This document shows, piece by piece, positions 20,473 to 36,139 of a DNA stretch of 64,000 nt (its first letter is position 1; each line of letters opens with the position of its first letter). This stretch comes from CAZGAH01 sp964523295 (GTDB lineage: Bacteria > Desulfobacterota > Desulfovibrionia > Desulfovibrionales > Desulfovibrionaceae): NCBI GenBank assembly GCA_964523295.1, contig CAZGAH010000003.1, positions 62,001-126,000 on the forward strand, given 5' to 3'. The notes beneath the pieces were generated by a model. It was not told where the DNA came from. It saw only the letters and a program-made list of their open reading frames with translations, and did no database searches. A program made the translations under genes and the position numbers.

Positions 20473-21177
20473 ATGTCGCGACACGATGTCATACTCTCGC
20501 CCTCGCTCTTGTCCTCTGATTTCGGGCGCCTGGCCGACGAGCTCGCCGCGCTCGAGGCTGCGGGCGTGCAATGGGTACACTGGGACGTCATGGATGGTCA
20601 TTTCGTCCCGAACATCACCTTCGGCCCGCCCGTGATCGCCCGTTGCCGCAAGGCCTGCGGACTGTTTTTCGACGTACACCTCATGATCGAGCGCCCGGGA
20701 AGATATCTCGCCGAATTCGTAGCGGCAGGGGCGGATCTGCTGTGCGTTCATGCCGAAGCCGAGGTGCACCTGGAGCGTACGGTGAGCGAGATCGCCAGGC
20801 TTGGGGCCAGGCCGGCCGTTGCGCTCAATCCACACACCCCGCTGAGCCAGATCGAGTATCTGTTGCCGCAGCTGTACATGGTGCTGATCATGAGCGTGAA
20901 TCCCGGATTCGGGGGACAATCCTTCATCCCCTTTTGTCTGGAAAAGACGCGACGGCTCAGGGACATGATCGAGGCCAGACAGGCCGACACGCGCATCCAG
21001 ATTGACGGCGGCGTCACACCCGCCAACGCCGGCGAACTCGTCCGGGCCGGAGCCGACGTGCTTGTCTCCGGATCGGCCTTTTTCAACCACCCGCCGTACG
21101 CGCAGCGCTTGCGCGTCTTTCAGGAGGCCGTGGTCAGAGAGTCGGGAAACGGCCAGGACAGTCCTCCGAATTCATAA
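20473..21177 (+). CDS. rpe: Ribulose-phosphate 3-epimerase
   Basis: Interconverts ribulose-5-phosphate and xylulose-5-phosphate in the pentose phosphate pathway. A 234-residue TIM barrel with SPSLLSSDF, HWDVMDGHFVPNIT (metal and catalytic Asp), DVHLMIE, MSVNPGFGGQSFI, QIDGGVTPANA and the phosphate-binding VSGSAFF. AAGGAG lies 6 nt before ATG 20473. It lies 51 bp after the broken exonuclease frame and 77 bp before the cyclase. Confidence 0.97.
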   Translation: MSRHDVILSPSLLSSDFGRLADELAALEAAGVQWVHWDVMDGHFVPNITFGPPVIARCRKACGLFFDVHLMIERPGRYLAEFVAAGADLLCVHAEAEVHLERTVSEIARLGARPAVALNPHTPLSQIEYLLPQLYMVLIMSVNPGFGGQSFIPFCLEKTRRLRDMIEARQADTRIQIDGGVTPANAGELVRAGADVLVSGSAFFNHPPYAQRLRVFQEAVVRESGNGQDSPPNS

Positions 21178-21254
21178 CCATCCCCTTGCGCCGGGCGTAG
21201 CCGGGCGGGGAATGTCCCGGCGTGTACGGGTGCTTCAATCGGGAGAGGAGAGCC

Positions 21255-23405
21255 ATGGCGTGGCGTACGTTGTCACCGCGGGCGCGCAGTCTGGCGCAGG
21301 GGCTGACCGTCGGGCTGGTCGCGGCGTTGCTGGCGCTGGCCGGACATTTTTCCGGGCTGCTGGAATCGTGGGAGGCCAGGACCTGGGACTGGCGCGCGCG
21401 AGTGATGGCGCGGCCCGGCGTCGGGAGCAGCGACATCGCGGTCATTCTGCTCGACCAGAACAGCCTGGACTGGGGCAAGCGCGAGAACGGGCTGAGCTGG
21501 CCCTGGCCACGCGAACTCTATGCCGCGGTGGTCGATTTCTGCGCCCGTGGCCCGGCCAAAGCCCTGGCGCTGGATGTGATCTTTTCCGAGCCCTCGGGCT
21601 ACGGCGTGGAGGACGACCAGACCCTGGCCAGGGCCATGACCGGCTTCGGGCGCGCGACGCTGGCCTTTTTTCCCAGCCGGGAACAGGGCGAGGCCACGGC
21701 CTGGCCAACGGGGATTCCCGAGCCTCGCTTTGCGGTCCGTGATCTGAAGTCCTGGCAGGGCTCGCGCGCAGGGCAGGCGGCGACCTTTCCCCGGGCCTCG
21801 TTTCCGACGCCGGAGCTGGCCAGCGCGGCTGCCGTGCTCGGCAACGTGCAGATTGGCCCGGATGCGGACGGCATTTTTCGGCGCATGGCGCCGTTGGCCC
21901 TCTTTGACGGCCGACCGGCGCCCGTTCTGGGCTTGGCTGCCCTGCTGGCATCAGACCCGAGCGCCGGGCTCGACCCCGGCGCCGGGGTACTGGACCTGGG
22001 CAACCGGCGCGCGCCGTTGGACGGGCAGGGCCGGCTGCTGCTGCGCTACGGCGGTCCTGCCGAACTCTACAGGACTTTCAGCGCGGCAGCGATCATTCAG
22101 AGCGAGATACGGCTGCTCTCCGGCGAGGCGCCGGTCGTCGATCCGTCGGAATTCAAGGATCGCTACGTGTTTTTCGGGTTCTCCGCTCCCGGTCTGCTCG
22201 ATCTCAAGTCCACGCCCGTCTCCGGCGTATACCCTGGCGTAGCCGTCCATGCCACGGCGCTGGACAATCTGCTTTCGGGCGATTTCATGCGCGACGCCCC
22301 GGTCCTGGTCAACGTCGCCTGGGTTCTGGCCCTCGGGCTGCTGGCCGGGCTGCTGGCCAGCGTCTACGCGCGGCCCTGGCAGAACGCCGTGCTTGCGCCC
22401 GCGCTGCTTGCCCTGCCCGTGGCCCTTTCGCTGGCTGCTTATGCGCTGGGATTCTGGCTGCCGCTGTTGGTGCAGGAGCTTGCCGCCGGGTTGGGCATCG
22501 TTCTGGCCGGGGCGGCGAATTACGCCCTGGAGGGCCGGCAGAAGCGCTTCATCAAGAACGCCTTCCGCCAGTATCTCTCGCCGCTGGTCATCGAGCAGAT
22601 CATCAAACACCCCGACCGGCTCAAACTCGGCGGCGAGCGCCGCGAGCTGACCATCTTCTTTTCCGATTTGCAGGGTTTCACGACCATTTCCGAGGGATTG
22701 GAACCGGAGGCCCTGACCGAATTGCTCAACGACTACCTCTCGGCCATGACCGACATCATTTACGAAGAAGGCGGCACGGTCGACAAGTTCGAGGGCGACG
22801 CGATCATCGCCTTCTGGAACGCGCCGCTCTCGCTCCCGGATCACGCCGTACGCGGCGTACGTGCCTCGCTGCGCTGCCAGGCCCGGCTGGCGGAACTGCG
22901 GCCGATGTTTTTCGAGCGGGTCGGGAAACAGCTGCACATGCGCATTGGCATGAACACCGGCAACGCCATTGTAGGCAACATGGGTTCGCACTCGCGCTTC
23001 GATTACACCATGCTCGGCGACGCTGTAAATCTGGCGGCACGGCTCGAGGGCGTGAACAAGCAGTTCGATACGTACATGATGATTTCCGAGACTACGGCCA
23101 GGGCCATTGGCGAGACGTTCGCCCTGCGCGAACTGGGCAAGGTCGCGGTGGTGGGCCGCAAGGAGCCCGTGCGCGTCTTTGAACCCATGTTTCACGAGGA
23201 CTACGCCCGTCGTCGGGACGTCCTGGAGACCTTTGGCCGCGGGCTGGATGCCTTTTATGAGGGAGACTTTCCGCGCGCGCTGGCGCTGTTCGAATCCATT
23301 GCCGAGGCCGATCCCCCGGCCGGGGCCTTGGCCCGCCACTGCCGGAACCTGCAGGCGGATCCGCCCGACGACTGGAACGGCGTGTTGACCATGAAAACGA
23401 AATAG
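21255..23405 (+). CDS. CHASE2-domain class III adenylate/guanylate cyclase
   Basis: A membrane cyclase of 716 residues. An N-terminal TM (about 15-35) leads to a periplasmic CHASE2 sensor (about 40-340), then two or three TM helices (about 350-420) and a cytoplasmic class III catalytic domain (about 455-640). Catalytic landmarks are FFSDLQGFTT (metal Asp), DKFEGDAIIAFW (Lys and second metal Asp) and DYTMLGDAVNLAARLEG. Adenylate cyclase activity is more usual for this family. The C-terminal 80 residues are a short helical tail. The start ATG 21255 has GGAGAG upstream. The product would make cAMP in response to an unknown envelope signal. Confidence 0.93.
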   Translation: MAWRTLSPRARSLAQGLTVGLVAALLALAGHFSGLLESWEARTWDWRARVMARPGVGSSDIAVILLDQNSLDWGKRENGLSWPWPRELYAAVVDFCARGPAKALALDVIFSEPSGYGVEDDQTLARAMTGFGRATLAFFPSREQGEATAWPTGIPEPRFAVRDLKSWQGSRAGQAATFPRASFPTPELASAAAVLGNVQIGPDADGIFRRMAPLALFDGRPAPVLGLAALLASDPSAGLDPGAGVLDLGNRRAPLDGQGRLLLRYGGPAELYRTFSAAAIIQSEIRLLSGEAPVVDPSEFKDRYVFFGFSAPGLLDLKSTPVSGVYPGVAVHATALDNLLSGDFMRDAPVLVNVAWVLALGLLAGLLASVYARPWQNAVLAPALLALPVALSLAAYALGFWLPLLVQELAAGLGIVLAGAANYALEGRQKRFIKNAFRQYLSPLVIEQIIKHPDRLKLGGERRELTIFFSDLQGFTTISEGLEPEALTELLNDYLSAMTDIIYEEGGTVDKFEGDAIIAFWNAPLSLPDHAVRGVRASLRCQARLAELRPMFFERVGKQLHMRIGMNTGNAIVGNMGSHSRFDYTMLGDAVNLAARLEGVNKQFDTYMMISETTARAIGETFALRELGKVAVVGRKEPVRVFEPMFHEDYARRRDVLETFGRGLDAFYEGDFPRALALFESIAEADPPAGALARHCRNLQADPPDDWNGVLTMKTK

Positions 23406-23415
23406 GAGGCGCTAC

Positions 23416-23910
23416 GTGGCTGAACGGTGTCCCTGCAATTCGGGTCTGGCTTTCGAGGACTGCTGCGCGCCGTTGTTGCGCGGAGAACAGGCGGCGGCCA
23501 CGGCCCTGGCCTTGATGCGCTCGCGCTACGCCGCCTATGTGAAGGGGGACATGGCCTATCTTGCCAGGACGCTGGACGCACCGCGCAGGACGAAATTTTT
23601 TCGCGACGCGACCGCTGCCTGGAATGCGGACGTGCATTGGCAGGGCCTGCGCATCTGCAGCGTCGAGGCGGGTGGCGTCAACGACAGCGAGGGGACGGTA
23701 TCCTTCGAGGCCGCCTATTCCAAGGCCGGTCGGTCAAATATGCTGCGCGAAAAGAGCCGATTTCGGAAAAAAGGCGACTGCTGGTATTATATAGGCAGCA
23801 GCCCGGAGTCGGATTCGGGGGCTGGTCCTGTCCGTTCCGCGGTCCCGTCCCGCAACGCGCCCTGCCCGTGCGGGAGCGGAAAGAAATACAAACGGTGCTG
23901 CGGCGCCTGA
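23416..23910 (+). CDS. YchJ-like protein with two SEC-C motifs
   Basis: 164 residues with a zinc-binding SEC-C motif at each end: CPCNSGLAFEDCC (about 5-17) and CPCGSGKKYKRCC (C-terminus). Between them is a UPF0225/NTF2-like YchJ domain (MRSRYAAYVKGD, SFEAAY). GTG start at 23416 with AGGAGG 6 nt upstream, 10 bp after the cyclase stop, so probably co-transcribed. The biochemical role of YchJ is not established; SEC-C motifs bind zinc and, in SecA, SecB and ribosomes. Confidence 0.9.
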   Translation: MAERCPCNSGLAFEDCCAPLLRGEQAAATALALMRSRYAAYVKGDMAYLARTLDAPRRTKFFRDATAAWNADVHWQGLRICSVEAGGVNDSEGTVSFEAAYSKAGRSNMLREKSRFRKKGDCWYYIGSSPESDSGAGPVRSAVPSRNAPCPCGSGKKYKRCCGA

Positions 23911-23965
23911 GTTCGCGGCGGGCGTTCGTGTGCGCTTTGCGGATCGGCCTTCCGGCGCGACCGCC

Positions 23966-24880
23966 TCAGGCCTTGTCCGCGTCCGCAAGGGAACCCAGGG
24001 TGGCGCCCTCGATGGCGTAGTGGCGGGTGAGCCAGGTGAGGAAGGTCCGCAGCTTGTGCACAACGCGCGTCGCCGCGGTCTCGTCCGGCACGTGAGGGCT
24101 TCCGCCGGGAAAGATTTCCGTTGAATGGAAGAACATGACCAGGAGTTCACCGCCGCGGCGGTGGTACAGTCGTGTCGCCAGTTGCATCGAGCGTAGCGGA
24201 TACCAGAGCGGCTGGATGCCGACGACGGCGAGCAGGCGATACGCGTTCAGCAGCCTCTGGCCGGGCTTCGTGGGGAGCGTTTTCGCCAGGCGGTAGACGA
24301 GGCGGGGCAGGCTGCGCGAATAGGACACCAGGGTCAGGGGCGCCTCCAGCAATTCCGGTTTTCCTGCCAGGGAGGGAAGCCGATGCGGCGTCGCGGGCGT
24401 CAGAAAATGATCCGGGCCGCCAGGGATGGTGCGCAGGGGCACCAGGCTCGAGTCCACGCGGAACCCCATTTCCGGGAGTAGCGTGCGTATGCTCTGGCCG
24501 AAGTCGAAGCGGCCCATGCGAAAGCTTTGGGGTTGTACGCCAAAGCGGCCGGCGATCGTCCCGACCAGGGTTTCCATGCGCGCGGCCAGCAAACGGCGTG
24601 GCAGCAGGTCCGAGGGCACGGGATCGGGATGGTCGACCTCTTCCGCCGGCGGGGTATTCCAGTGGTGCAAATGCGCGCCGATTTCCGCCCAGCCGCGCTC
24701 GTGCCAGCGTTCGATGACAACCGAGGCCCTGGCGTCGTGGGCCACGGCATGCGCTGTCAGCAGCNNNNNNNNNNATTCCAGCCGCTGCAGCGCCGCAATA
24801 TTCTCCACGGTGGGGCTTCGCGGATAGTTTCCGCTGAAGAGGCCTTCCTCCTCGACGTCGATACTGATGACCAGTTTCAC
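23966..24880 (-). CDS. Polysaccharide deacetylase-like protein
   Basis: About 304 residues with the NodB-type beginning LVISIDVEEEG, metal-binding type residues in GAHLHHWN, and the C-terminal HSTEIFPGGSP typical of deacetylase-like enzymes that act on surface glycans. Its neighbour is a family 4 glycosyltransferase, supporting a role in surface polysaccharide. The start is a GTG at 24880 with GGAG 9 nt upstream; the longer open frame only overlaps the glycosyltransferase. A 10-N gap at 24765-24774 falls between ALQRLE and LLTAHAV. Homologues have about eight more residues there, so the true gap is probably larger than 10. Confidence 0.82.
   Translation of the reverse strand: MKLVISIDVEEEGLFSGNYPRSPTVENIAALQRLEXXXXLLTAHAVAHDARASVVIERWHERGWAEIGAHLHHWNTPPAEEVDHPDPVPSDLLPRRLLAARMETLVGTIAGRFGVQPQSFRMGRFDFGQSIRTLLPEMGFRVDSSLVPLRTIPGGPDHFLTPATPHRLPSLAGKPELLEAPLTLVSYSRSLPRLVYRLAKTLPTKPGQRLLNAYRLLAVVGIQPLWYPLRSMQLATRLYHRRGGELLVMFFHSTEIFPGGSPHVPDETAATRVVHKLRTFLTWLTRHYAIEGATLGSLADADKA
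24765..24774. other. Assembly gap (10 N) inside the deacetylase gene
   Basis: The frame is kept with a gap length of 1 modulo 3, but the expected strand after ALQRLE is too short, so about 20-30 bases may be missing. Confidence 0.7.
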
Positions 24881-24948
24881 TGAACACTCCGGTGCAGCAG
24901 ACTGCGCGCGTGTTGCCTGGGCGTGTTCCGCAGGGCCAGGGCGATGCC

Positions 24949-26085
<1,137 letters not shown>

Positions 26086-26137
26086 AGAGATTGCGTCAGC
26101 GCCGGTCCGGACCGGACGCGGCGATCCGAGCCTGCCG

Positions 26138-26752
26138 TTATCCGGACAAGATGTCGGTCGTACGCTCTCCTTTGCGGCCGCGGCGTGCGTTATAGAGGTT
26201 GCGCAGGGTGAAATAGAGCGTGGTCTTGAGTTCATCGTCGTTTTCCAGAATGACCACCTTGCCGGTATCGCTGTCGTGGCTGAAGGTTATCGCATGGTTG
26301 GCCATGTCGTCGTCCACGGTGAGCAGTCTGGCTTCGAATTTGACCAGGGTTTGCAAGAACCGTTTGAAGCCGATCCGTCGGCATGAGTCCTCTCCGGGCT
26401 GGCATCCGTAGGCCCGGGCCTCGATGAATTTCACTTCAAAGTCGCGAATCTCGCCCTGGTATTCCCTGATATACTCGGAGACGACGAGATTTTTCGAAAA
26501 CTTGTCCCTGAGGGCGATTCCTTCCAGACGGTCGCGAATCACTGCCGGCAGCAGCGGGAGAATGACGAGCCTGGCATTGATCTCGTCGACGCGCTCGATC
26601 GGTACGCGAAACATGATCGAAACGATCTGCCCGAGCGGGAAACCAAAGGCCCGGTGTTGCCGATCGAGCGCAGCGCTCAGTTGTTCGGCCGTTATCAGCC
26701 CTTCGGCAACAAGGGCGTCGCCGATGCGCTGGCTGGCCTCGGAGAGTATCAT
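26138..26752 (-). CDS. Protein with N-terminal MshEN/GspE-N-like domain
   Basis: 204 residues. The first 50 (RIGDALVAEGLITAEQLSAAL, later GFPLGQIV) resemble the N-terminal domain of type II secretion/type IV pilus ATPases, a domain that can bind cyclic di-GMP. The remaining 150 residues are not recognised; they include MANHAITFSHDSDTGK and an acidic ENDDE stretch. No ATPase domain is attached. AAGGATG lies 6 nt before the start. It is 52 bp before the glycosyltransferase, so a regulatory link to polysaccharide export is possible. Confidence 0.65.
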   Translation of the reverse strand: MILSEASQRIGDALVAEGLITAEQLSAALDRQHRAFGFPLGQIVSIMFRVPIERVDEINARLVILPLLPAVIRDRLEGIALRDKFSKNLVVSEYIREYQGEIRDFEVKFIEARAYGCQPGEDSCRRIGFKRFLQTLVKFEARLLTVDDDMANHAITFSHDSDTGKVVILENDDELKTTLYFTLRNLYNARRGRKGERTTDILSG

Positions 26753-26791
26753 GGCGTAACATCCTTTGCTCTCCCCCCCCGTGCAGGCGTT

Positions 26792-26834
26792 AAAAAGGAC
26801 CGTTCGTCGTGACAGGGGGCGTTCCCCCTGTCAC
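26792..26834 (-). terminator. Rho-independent terminator after the DUF4352-like gene
   Basis: On the minus strand GTGACAGGGGG pairs perfectly with CCCCCTGTCAC (26809-26834; 4-nt loop), extended by further pairing of CGTTC with a 3-nt bulge. It is followed by CCTTTTT at 26792-26798. It ends the transcript of the gene at 26901-27914. Confidence 0.85.
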
Positions 26835-26900
26835 GAACGTTCAGGTTCCATCTCAAGCGCCTTTCCACCCCCCGGAAAGGCCTGAGCGGGACTCCCCCGG

Positions 26901-27914
26901 TCAGGGAAGGGCGACCACAGCCTCTCGCTCGGCCTTTACTTTCAATTCCAACTTCTTGGCATTGAGGGGTACCTCGAAGACCAGCCTTCCGGCAAATTGG
27001 CCGGCGGCAGGTACTGCCCCTGAAAGCAACTGCGGGGAACTGATCGGGGCGATCGGGGTGTAGCTCTTTTTGGCTTTGTCCTGGAGAATGAACAGTCCGC
27101 TCGGAACGGTGGAATCGCCGACATCGTTGTTCATCAACGTCAGATCAACGGTGACGTAGGTGCCGTTTTGCGCTTGCAGCCATTCCCCCATGGCGTTCTG
27201 AATGGATTTGCCTTTGGACATGGCAGTGATGTTGACAGTGAAATTGCCCAGGAAGACATTGATCGGGAACCCTGTCGTCGAGGGCGTGACGATTCCGGGT
27301 GCGGAGCCAGGCGCAGCCGGGGCGTCGGGTGCGCCGGAAGGCGACTGTACGGGGTCGTCAGGAGTGGCCAGGAACATCCGGGAAAATTCGTCATCGGATC
27401 TGTCTCCGAGGGCAATTTCCGCCAGGGTCTTGCCATTGGCTTCAAAGCGCAGGGCGAGTGATTTCGCCGCTGCAGGGATGTCGAAAACGGTTTTCTCTTC
27501 GATGATCGCACCAGGGGCAAGCGGTTTCTCGAAAAAACCGAGACCGAAGTCCTTGTGAAGAGGGTAGGCCTTGCCCTTGTCATCGCGAATGACGAGCATG
27601 GCCGGCTTCAGCGTGCAGGGCTGCGAGCCCTTGTTGTGAATTTTGACAATGGCCACCATGAACATTCCGTTGGCAGGCTTGATCGGCTCCATGCCAGGCA
27701 GGCTCAGGGTTCGCTGTTTTTGATAAATCCCGAGGGACAGGTCGACATCGATCTCTTCAGCTGCTTTCGCACTGTTCTCCGTGGCCTTGCCGCTTTTCGG
27801 CGCGGTCTGTTTGGCGCTATCGGAGCTTTTTGCCGCAGACGCGGAGCCATACCAGCCGGCTGCAACCAGAAAAGCCGTTAACACGACGACACATGCGCAG
27901 AGTACGCGATGCAT
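26901..27914 (-). CDS. Exported protein with two DUF4352/TelA-like domains
   Basis: 337 residues with an N-terminal signal peptide (VLCACVVVLTAFLVAAGW, cleavage near ASA). Two immunoglobulin-like repeats follow, at about 75-190 and 240-335. Each has the DUF4352 pattern MFMVAIVKIHNKGSQPCTL or TYVTVDLTLMNNDVGDSTV, and is preceded by a short linker rich in Pro and Ala. Such domains are found in extracellular lipoproteins and stress proteins. The start ATG 27914 has GGAGG 7 nt upstream. It is a single gene with its own terminator. The function is unknown. Confidence 0.7.
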   Translation of the reverse strand: MHRVLCACVVVLTAFLVAAGWYGSASAAKSSDSAKQTAPKSGKATENSAKAAEEIDVDLSLGIYQKQRTLSLPGMEPIKPANGMFMVAIVKIHNKGSQPCTLKPAMLVIRDDKGKAYPLHKDFGLGFFEKPLAPGAIIEEKTVFDIPAAAKSLALRFEANGKTLAEIALGDRSDDEFSRMFLATPDDPVQSPSGAPDAPAAPGSAPGIVTPSTTGFPINVFLGNFTVNITAMSKGKSIQNAMGEWLQAQNGTYVTVDLTLMNNDVGDSTVPSGLFILQDKAKKSYTPIAPISSPQLLSGAVPAAGQFAGRLVFEVPLNAKKLELKVKAEREAVVALP

Positions 27915-28121
27915 GGATATCCTCCAGGTAAGGGTTTTTCCCGCCAGGGTGCGAAATGGCGCGCCAGTTAGCAGGCGGGTGCACACGGCCGGGATTGTGG
28001 ATTCGGGCAGAGGCGAATCAGAAGGCCCCTGCGGCCTCAGAAAATAATCGAATACCCGTCCCCTGGCAACTGTCTCATGCGTCTCGCAAGGGCGGTTTTT
28101 TTTCGGGGGCGGCCAGCCAGG

Positions 28122-29108
28122 TCAGATTCTGCTGTAATCCAGCAGCACTTTAAGCGCCCCTGGGCGCCTGGCCTGGTCGAATGCCTCGGGAAAACGCGCG
28201 AAGGGCCAGATCGCCTCGATCAGCGGTTCGACATCGATCCGCCGGGAAGAGAGGCCGTTCAGGGCCAGGGCCATGTCGCCGCAGCGCGAGCCGATAAGCG
28301 AGATTTCGTTCACAACCACCTTGGCTATGTCCAGTTGGGACGGAAGACGGGTCGTTGTCTTGAGCACGACCGTGCCTTCGGGACGAACCATGTCCAGGGC
28401 CTGAACAACGCCGTCGGCCTTGCCCGTGGCCTCCACGACCAGATCGAAGAGGCCGTGCTTCCGGACCAGCGCGGCGGCGTCGCCATCGACACCGAGCAGG
28501 AATGTCTCGACGCCCTGCGCGCGCGCCAGTGCCAGCTTGGCCTCATGGTGGCCGGCCAGAATCGTGCCCGGAGTCGACAGGTTGAGCCCGAGCGCGGTGA
28601 GCAGGCCCAGGCGTCCGTCCCCCAACACCAGTACCCGGTCCCGTCCGGTTACATGTACCTGTTGCCCGACCTCGAGCGCTGCGGCCAGCAATTCGGTGAA
28701 TACGGCCAGGCGATCGGGAAGCGTGTCGGGGACCGGGTGCAGATTTGCCGTCGGCGCCAGCAGGTACTCCGCAAAACAGCCGTCATGCCCGACGATGCCG
28801 ATGACGCTGCGGTCCTGGCAATGACGGGGGTCCCCGTTCAGGCATCGCAGGCAGGTGCCACAGCCGCAGTTGATGTCGCATACCACCCGCTGGCCTTCCA
28901 GCCACGGAGCGGTTTGCGCCCGCTTCACCCGTGCCACGAATTCGTGGCCGGCTATGCCCCGGTACCCGTAATACCCGCCGAGCAGCTCGATGTCGGTGGC
29001 GCAGATGCCGGCCATCGACACCTCGAGTAGGGCCTCGGACGGCCCCGGGTCAGGCGTCGGGCGCTCCTGCTCGACGATCCGGCCTTCCTCGAAAGCGAAA
29101 GCACGCAT
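28122..29108 (-). CDS. Zinc-dependent medium-chain alcohol dehydrogenase
   Basis: 328 residues of the MDR superfamily. Catalytic zinc ligands are Cys in GICATDIE and His in AGHEFVARV. The structural zinc lobe is CGCGTCLRCLNGDPRHC. The cofactor-binding motif is VLVLGDGRLGLL, where Asp takes the place of the usual middle residue of GxGxxG. The substrate cannot be read; relatives include threonine/sorbitol-type and bacteriochlorophyllide-type dehydrogenases. The N-terminus (MRAFAFEEGRIV) is standard. It has a 10-N gap just upstream (29132-29141), so the promoter and any missing bases are uncertain. Confidence 0.9.
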   Translation of the reverse strand: MRAFAFEEGRIVEQERPTPDPGPSEALLEVSMAGICATDIELLGGYYGYRGIAGHEFVARVKRAQTAPWLEGQRVVCDINCGCGTCLRCLNGDPRHCQDRSVIGIVGHDGCFAEYLLAPTANLHPVPDTLPDRLAVFTELLAAALEVGQQVHVTGRDRVLVLGDGRLGLLTALGLNLSTPGTILAGHHEAKLALARAQGVETFLLGVDGDAAALVRKHGLFDLVVEATGKADGVVQALDMVRPEGTVVLKTTTRLPSQLDIAKVVVNEISLIGSRCGDMALALNGLSSRRIDVEPLIEAIWPFARFPEAFDQARRPGALKVLLDYSRI

Positions 29109-29131
29109 GCTGGATTTCCCTCGTTACGCTA

Positions 29132-29141
29132 NNNNNNNNNN
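29132..29141. other. Assembly gap (10 N) between the dehydrogenase and CBS-ACT genes
   Basis: Ten N in the 108-bp intergenic stretch; the only one of the six gaps outside a gene. Confidence 0.95.
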
Positions 29142-29216
29142 ACAGTGCCCGGTGCTGGAGCGCGGGCCGCGGACAAGCGCCTTCGGTCCGCCTGGTCAAC
29201 AGTGCGCCGGCGGCAT

Positions 29217-29894
29217 TCAGGGTTGCAGCGCGTGGACGTTGTCTCGCGCCCAGAAGACGACCCGATGCCTGGACTTGATCCCCTCGATCAGCCGGTCTTC
29301 AGCCTCGCGGCTCATAGGCAGAATGCGGATGTACACCTCGCGCCGGCCGGCCTCCGCTTCGTTCTGGTTGCTCAGGATGCTGACAATGCGGGCGTTGTTG
29401 CTTTTGAGGTCGTCCACTACGACCTTCAGCGAACCCGGCTCCATGGATAAATCCAGGCCGAACTGCACGCCGCCATGCCGGACGCCGGTGATGGAAATCA
29501 GCACGCGAAAGATGTCCATGTCGGTAACGATGCCCACGACATGTCTGTTTCCATCGATCACCGGCAGTCCGCCGATGCGTTTTTCGTTCATGACCAGCGC
29601 CGCTCGCTCCACAGTCTCCGTGGGCGAGATGCAGATCGGATTTTTGGTCATGATATCCTTCACCTTGATTTCGGAGAGGAGATAGTACAGCTCGTGCACC
29701 TCCAGAGTAGTCGCCTTCGAAGGGGAGGCCTCCTTGACGTCGTGGTCGGTGACGATGCCCACGATTTCACCCTTGTCGTCCACGACCGGAAGCCGGCGGA
29801 CGGACTTTTCTTTCATCAACTTGGCGGCCTTCATCATCGACGTATCGGGTGTCACCGTGACCGGATTCTTGCTCATCCAATCGCGTATCAACAT
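29217..29894 (-). CDS. CBS-domain pair with C-terminal ACT domain
   Basis: 225 residues. Two CBS motifs (MSKNPVTVTPDTSMMKA and MTKNPICISPTETVE) form an adenosyl-nucleotide binding module. The C-terminal 80 residues (LSMEPGSLKVVVDDLKSN, SILSNQ) form an ACT-type ligand domain. Similar proteins occur widely in deltaproteobacteria and are related to AcuB. A role as a sensor of adenylate or acetyl-CoA level is inferred. GGAGGAG lies just before ATG 29894. Confidence 0.88.
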   Translation of the reverse strand: MLIRDWMSKNPVTVTPDTSMMKAAKLMKEKSVRRLPVVDDKGEIVGIVTDHDVKEASPSKATTLEVHELYYLLSEIKVKDIMTKNPICISPTETVERAALVMNEKRIGGLPVIDGNRHVVGIVTDMDIFRVLISITGVRHGGVQFGLDLSMEPGSLKVVVDDLKSNNARIVSILSNQNEAEAGRREVYIRILPMSREAEDRLIEGIKSRHRVVFWARDNVHALQP

Positions 29895-30058
29895 AAGTTT
29901 CTCCTCCAGGGCACGCTGGAATGGTTGACGCTGAACAGATGCTCCAAGTTTTGAGAATAGCCCGGATCGGAAGAATTGAAAAGTTAAAACCTGCCCTGCG
30001 GCATGAGATTCACGCTGAAATGCGGGATGGGGAGTTCTGGTTGCGCAAGGGCCGCGCC

Positions 30059-35341
<5,283 letters not shown>

Positions 35342-35716
35342 AATCGGCCCCGATCCCGGGCATGCAGTGCATGATCGCGCTATCCGGCCTGGTTGGCCGG
35401 CAGAGTGGTGTTCTCATGCAACAACAAGTACAGGCAGGCTGTTCGATGTGCGGCAAAAGGAACGACACGACGGCATGGCGCTGATAAACGGCTTTCCTTC
35501 AGAAGAGGCAGAACAGGACAACATTGCGCCCCGAGCCCTGGTATAACGAATACCAGTCGCACCTGCCGGTCGGTAGTCCTTACAACCGATCCGCAGCCCC
35601 CCCCTCAAGCTCCGATTCATACGGAAAGCGCGAAAAATACGCAATGCCCGGCGCGCATTGAGACGCCCGTGAAAGGGGGGGAGGCGGAGATTTTTGGAAA
35701 TGGGCGGACGGACGGA
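35342..35716. other. Intergenic region with palindromes upstream of the hybrid kinase
   Basis: 375 bp without a supported gene. It holds three short inverted repeats: CATGCAGTGCATG (35361-35373), CCGGCC/GGCCGG around a 5-nt loop (35383-35400 region), and CTGGTAT-AACGA-ATACCAG (35538-35556). The last is a reasonable operator candidate for the kinase gene. Runs of C and G near 35590-35690 carry no coding signal. Confidence 0.4.
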
Positions 35717-36139
35717 TCAGACAGCGTTCAGGGCTTGGCGAAGCGCCGCCAGCGCGAGATCGGCGCAATGCCGCTTGTCTTCGGGCAGGCCGCCGCAGGC
35801 GGAGAGCACGTGCTCCGCCTCAATGGTCCGCGCCTGCGTCGGTGATGTTCCCTCGATCAGTTCGCAGAGCGCGTCCAGGGCAACGAGATTGGGGCCGCAT
35901 CCCGAGGCAAAGCCTTTGGCCTCGGCGATGCAGGCCGATTCGATGCGCAAGGTCATGGTGAACGTTTCGCCGCGAGGGCCCTGGACGGTGCCCTGCGCTG
36001 TCGGGTTTTCCATGAGGCCGATATGCCGCATCTGGCGCCAGCGGGCCACGAGCGCAGGGCCGAACTTACGCTCGGCGCGCTCGTCGCAGGCGCGTTGCAA
36101 GCGCTCCGCCAGGGCGTCCAGGGTGCAGTCGTCGATCAT
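35717..36139 (-). CDS. NifU/IscU-like iron-sulfur scaffold, one ligand Cys missing
   Basis: 140 residues of the NifU_N/IscU fold. Two of the three usual cluster-ligand Cys are visible, in ASGCGPNLVALDAL and DKRHCADLA. The first, normally in a GPCGD-type motif, is Arg here (QGPRGETF). The start ATG 36139 overlaps the ferredoxin stop (ATGA). It is the last gene of the Hdr-Mvh operon, so it may help assemble or carry clusters for this complex, or it may have become a regulator. The longer open frame to 36382 is a shadow of the ferredoxin gene. Confidence 0.8.
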   Translation of the reverse strand: MIDDCTLDALAERLQRACDERAERKFGPALVARWRQMRHIGLMENPTAQGTVQGPRGETFTMTLRIESACIAEAKGFASGCGPNLVALDALCELIEGTSPTQARTIEAEHVLSACGGLPEDKRHCADLALAALRQALNAV

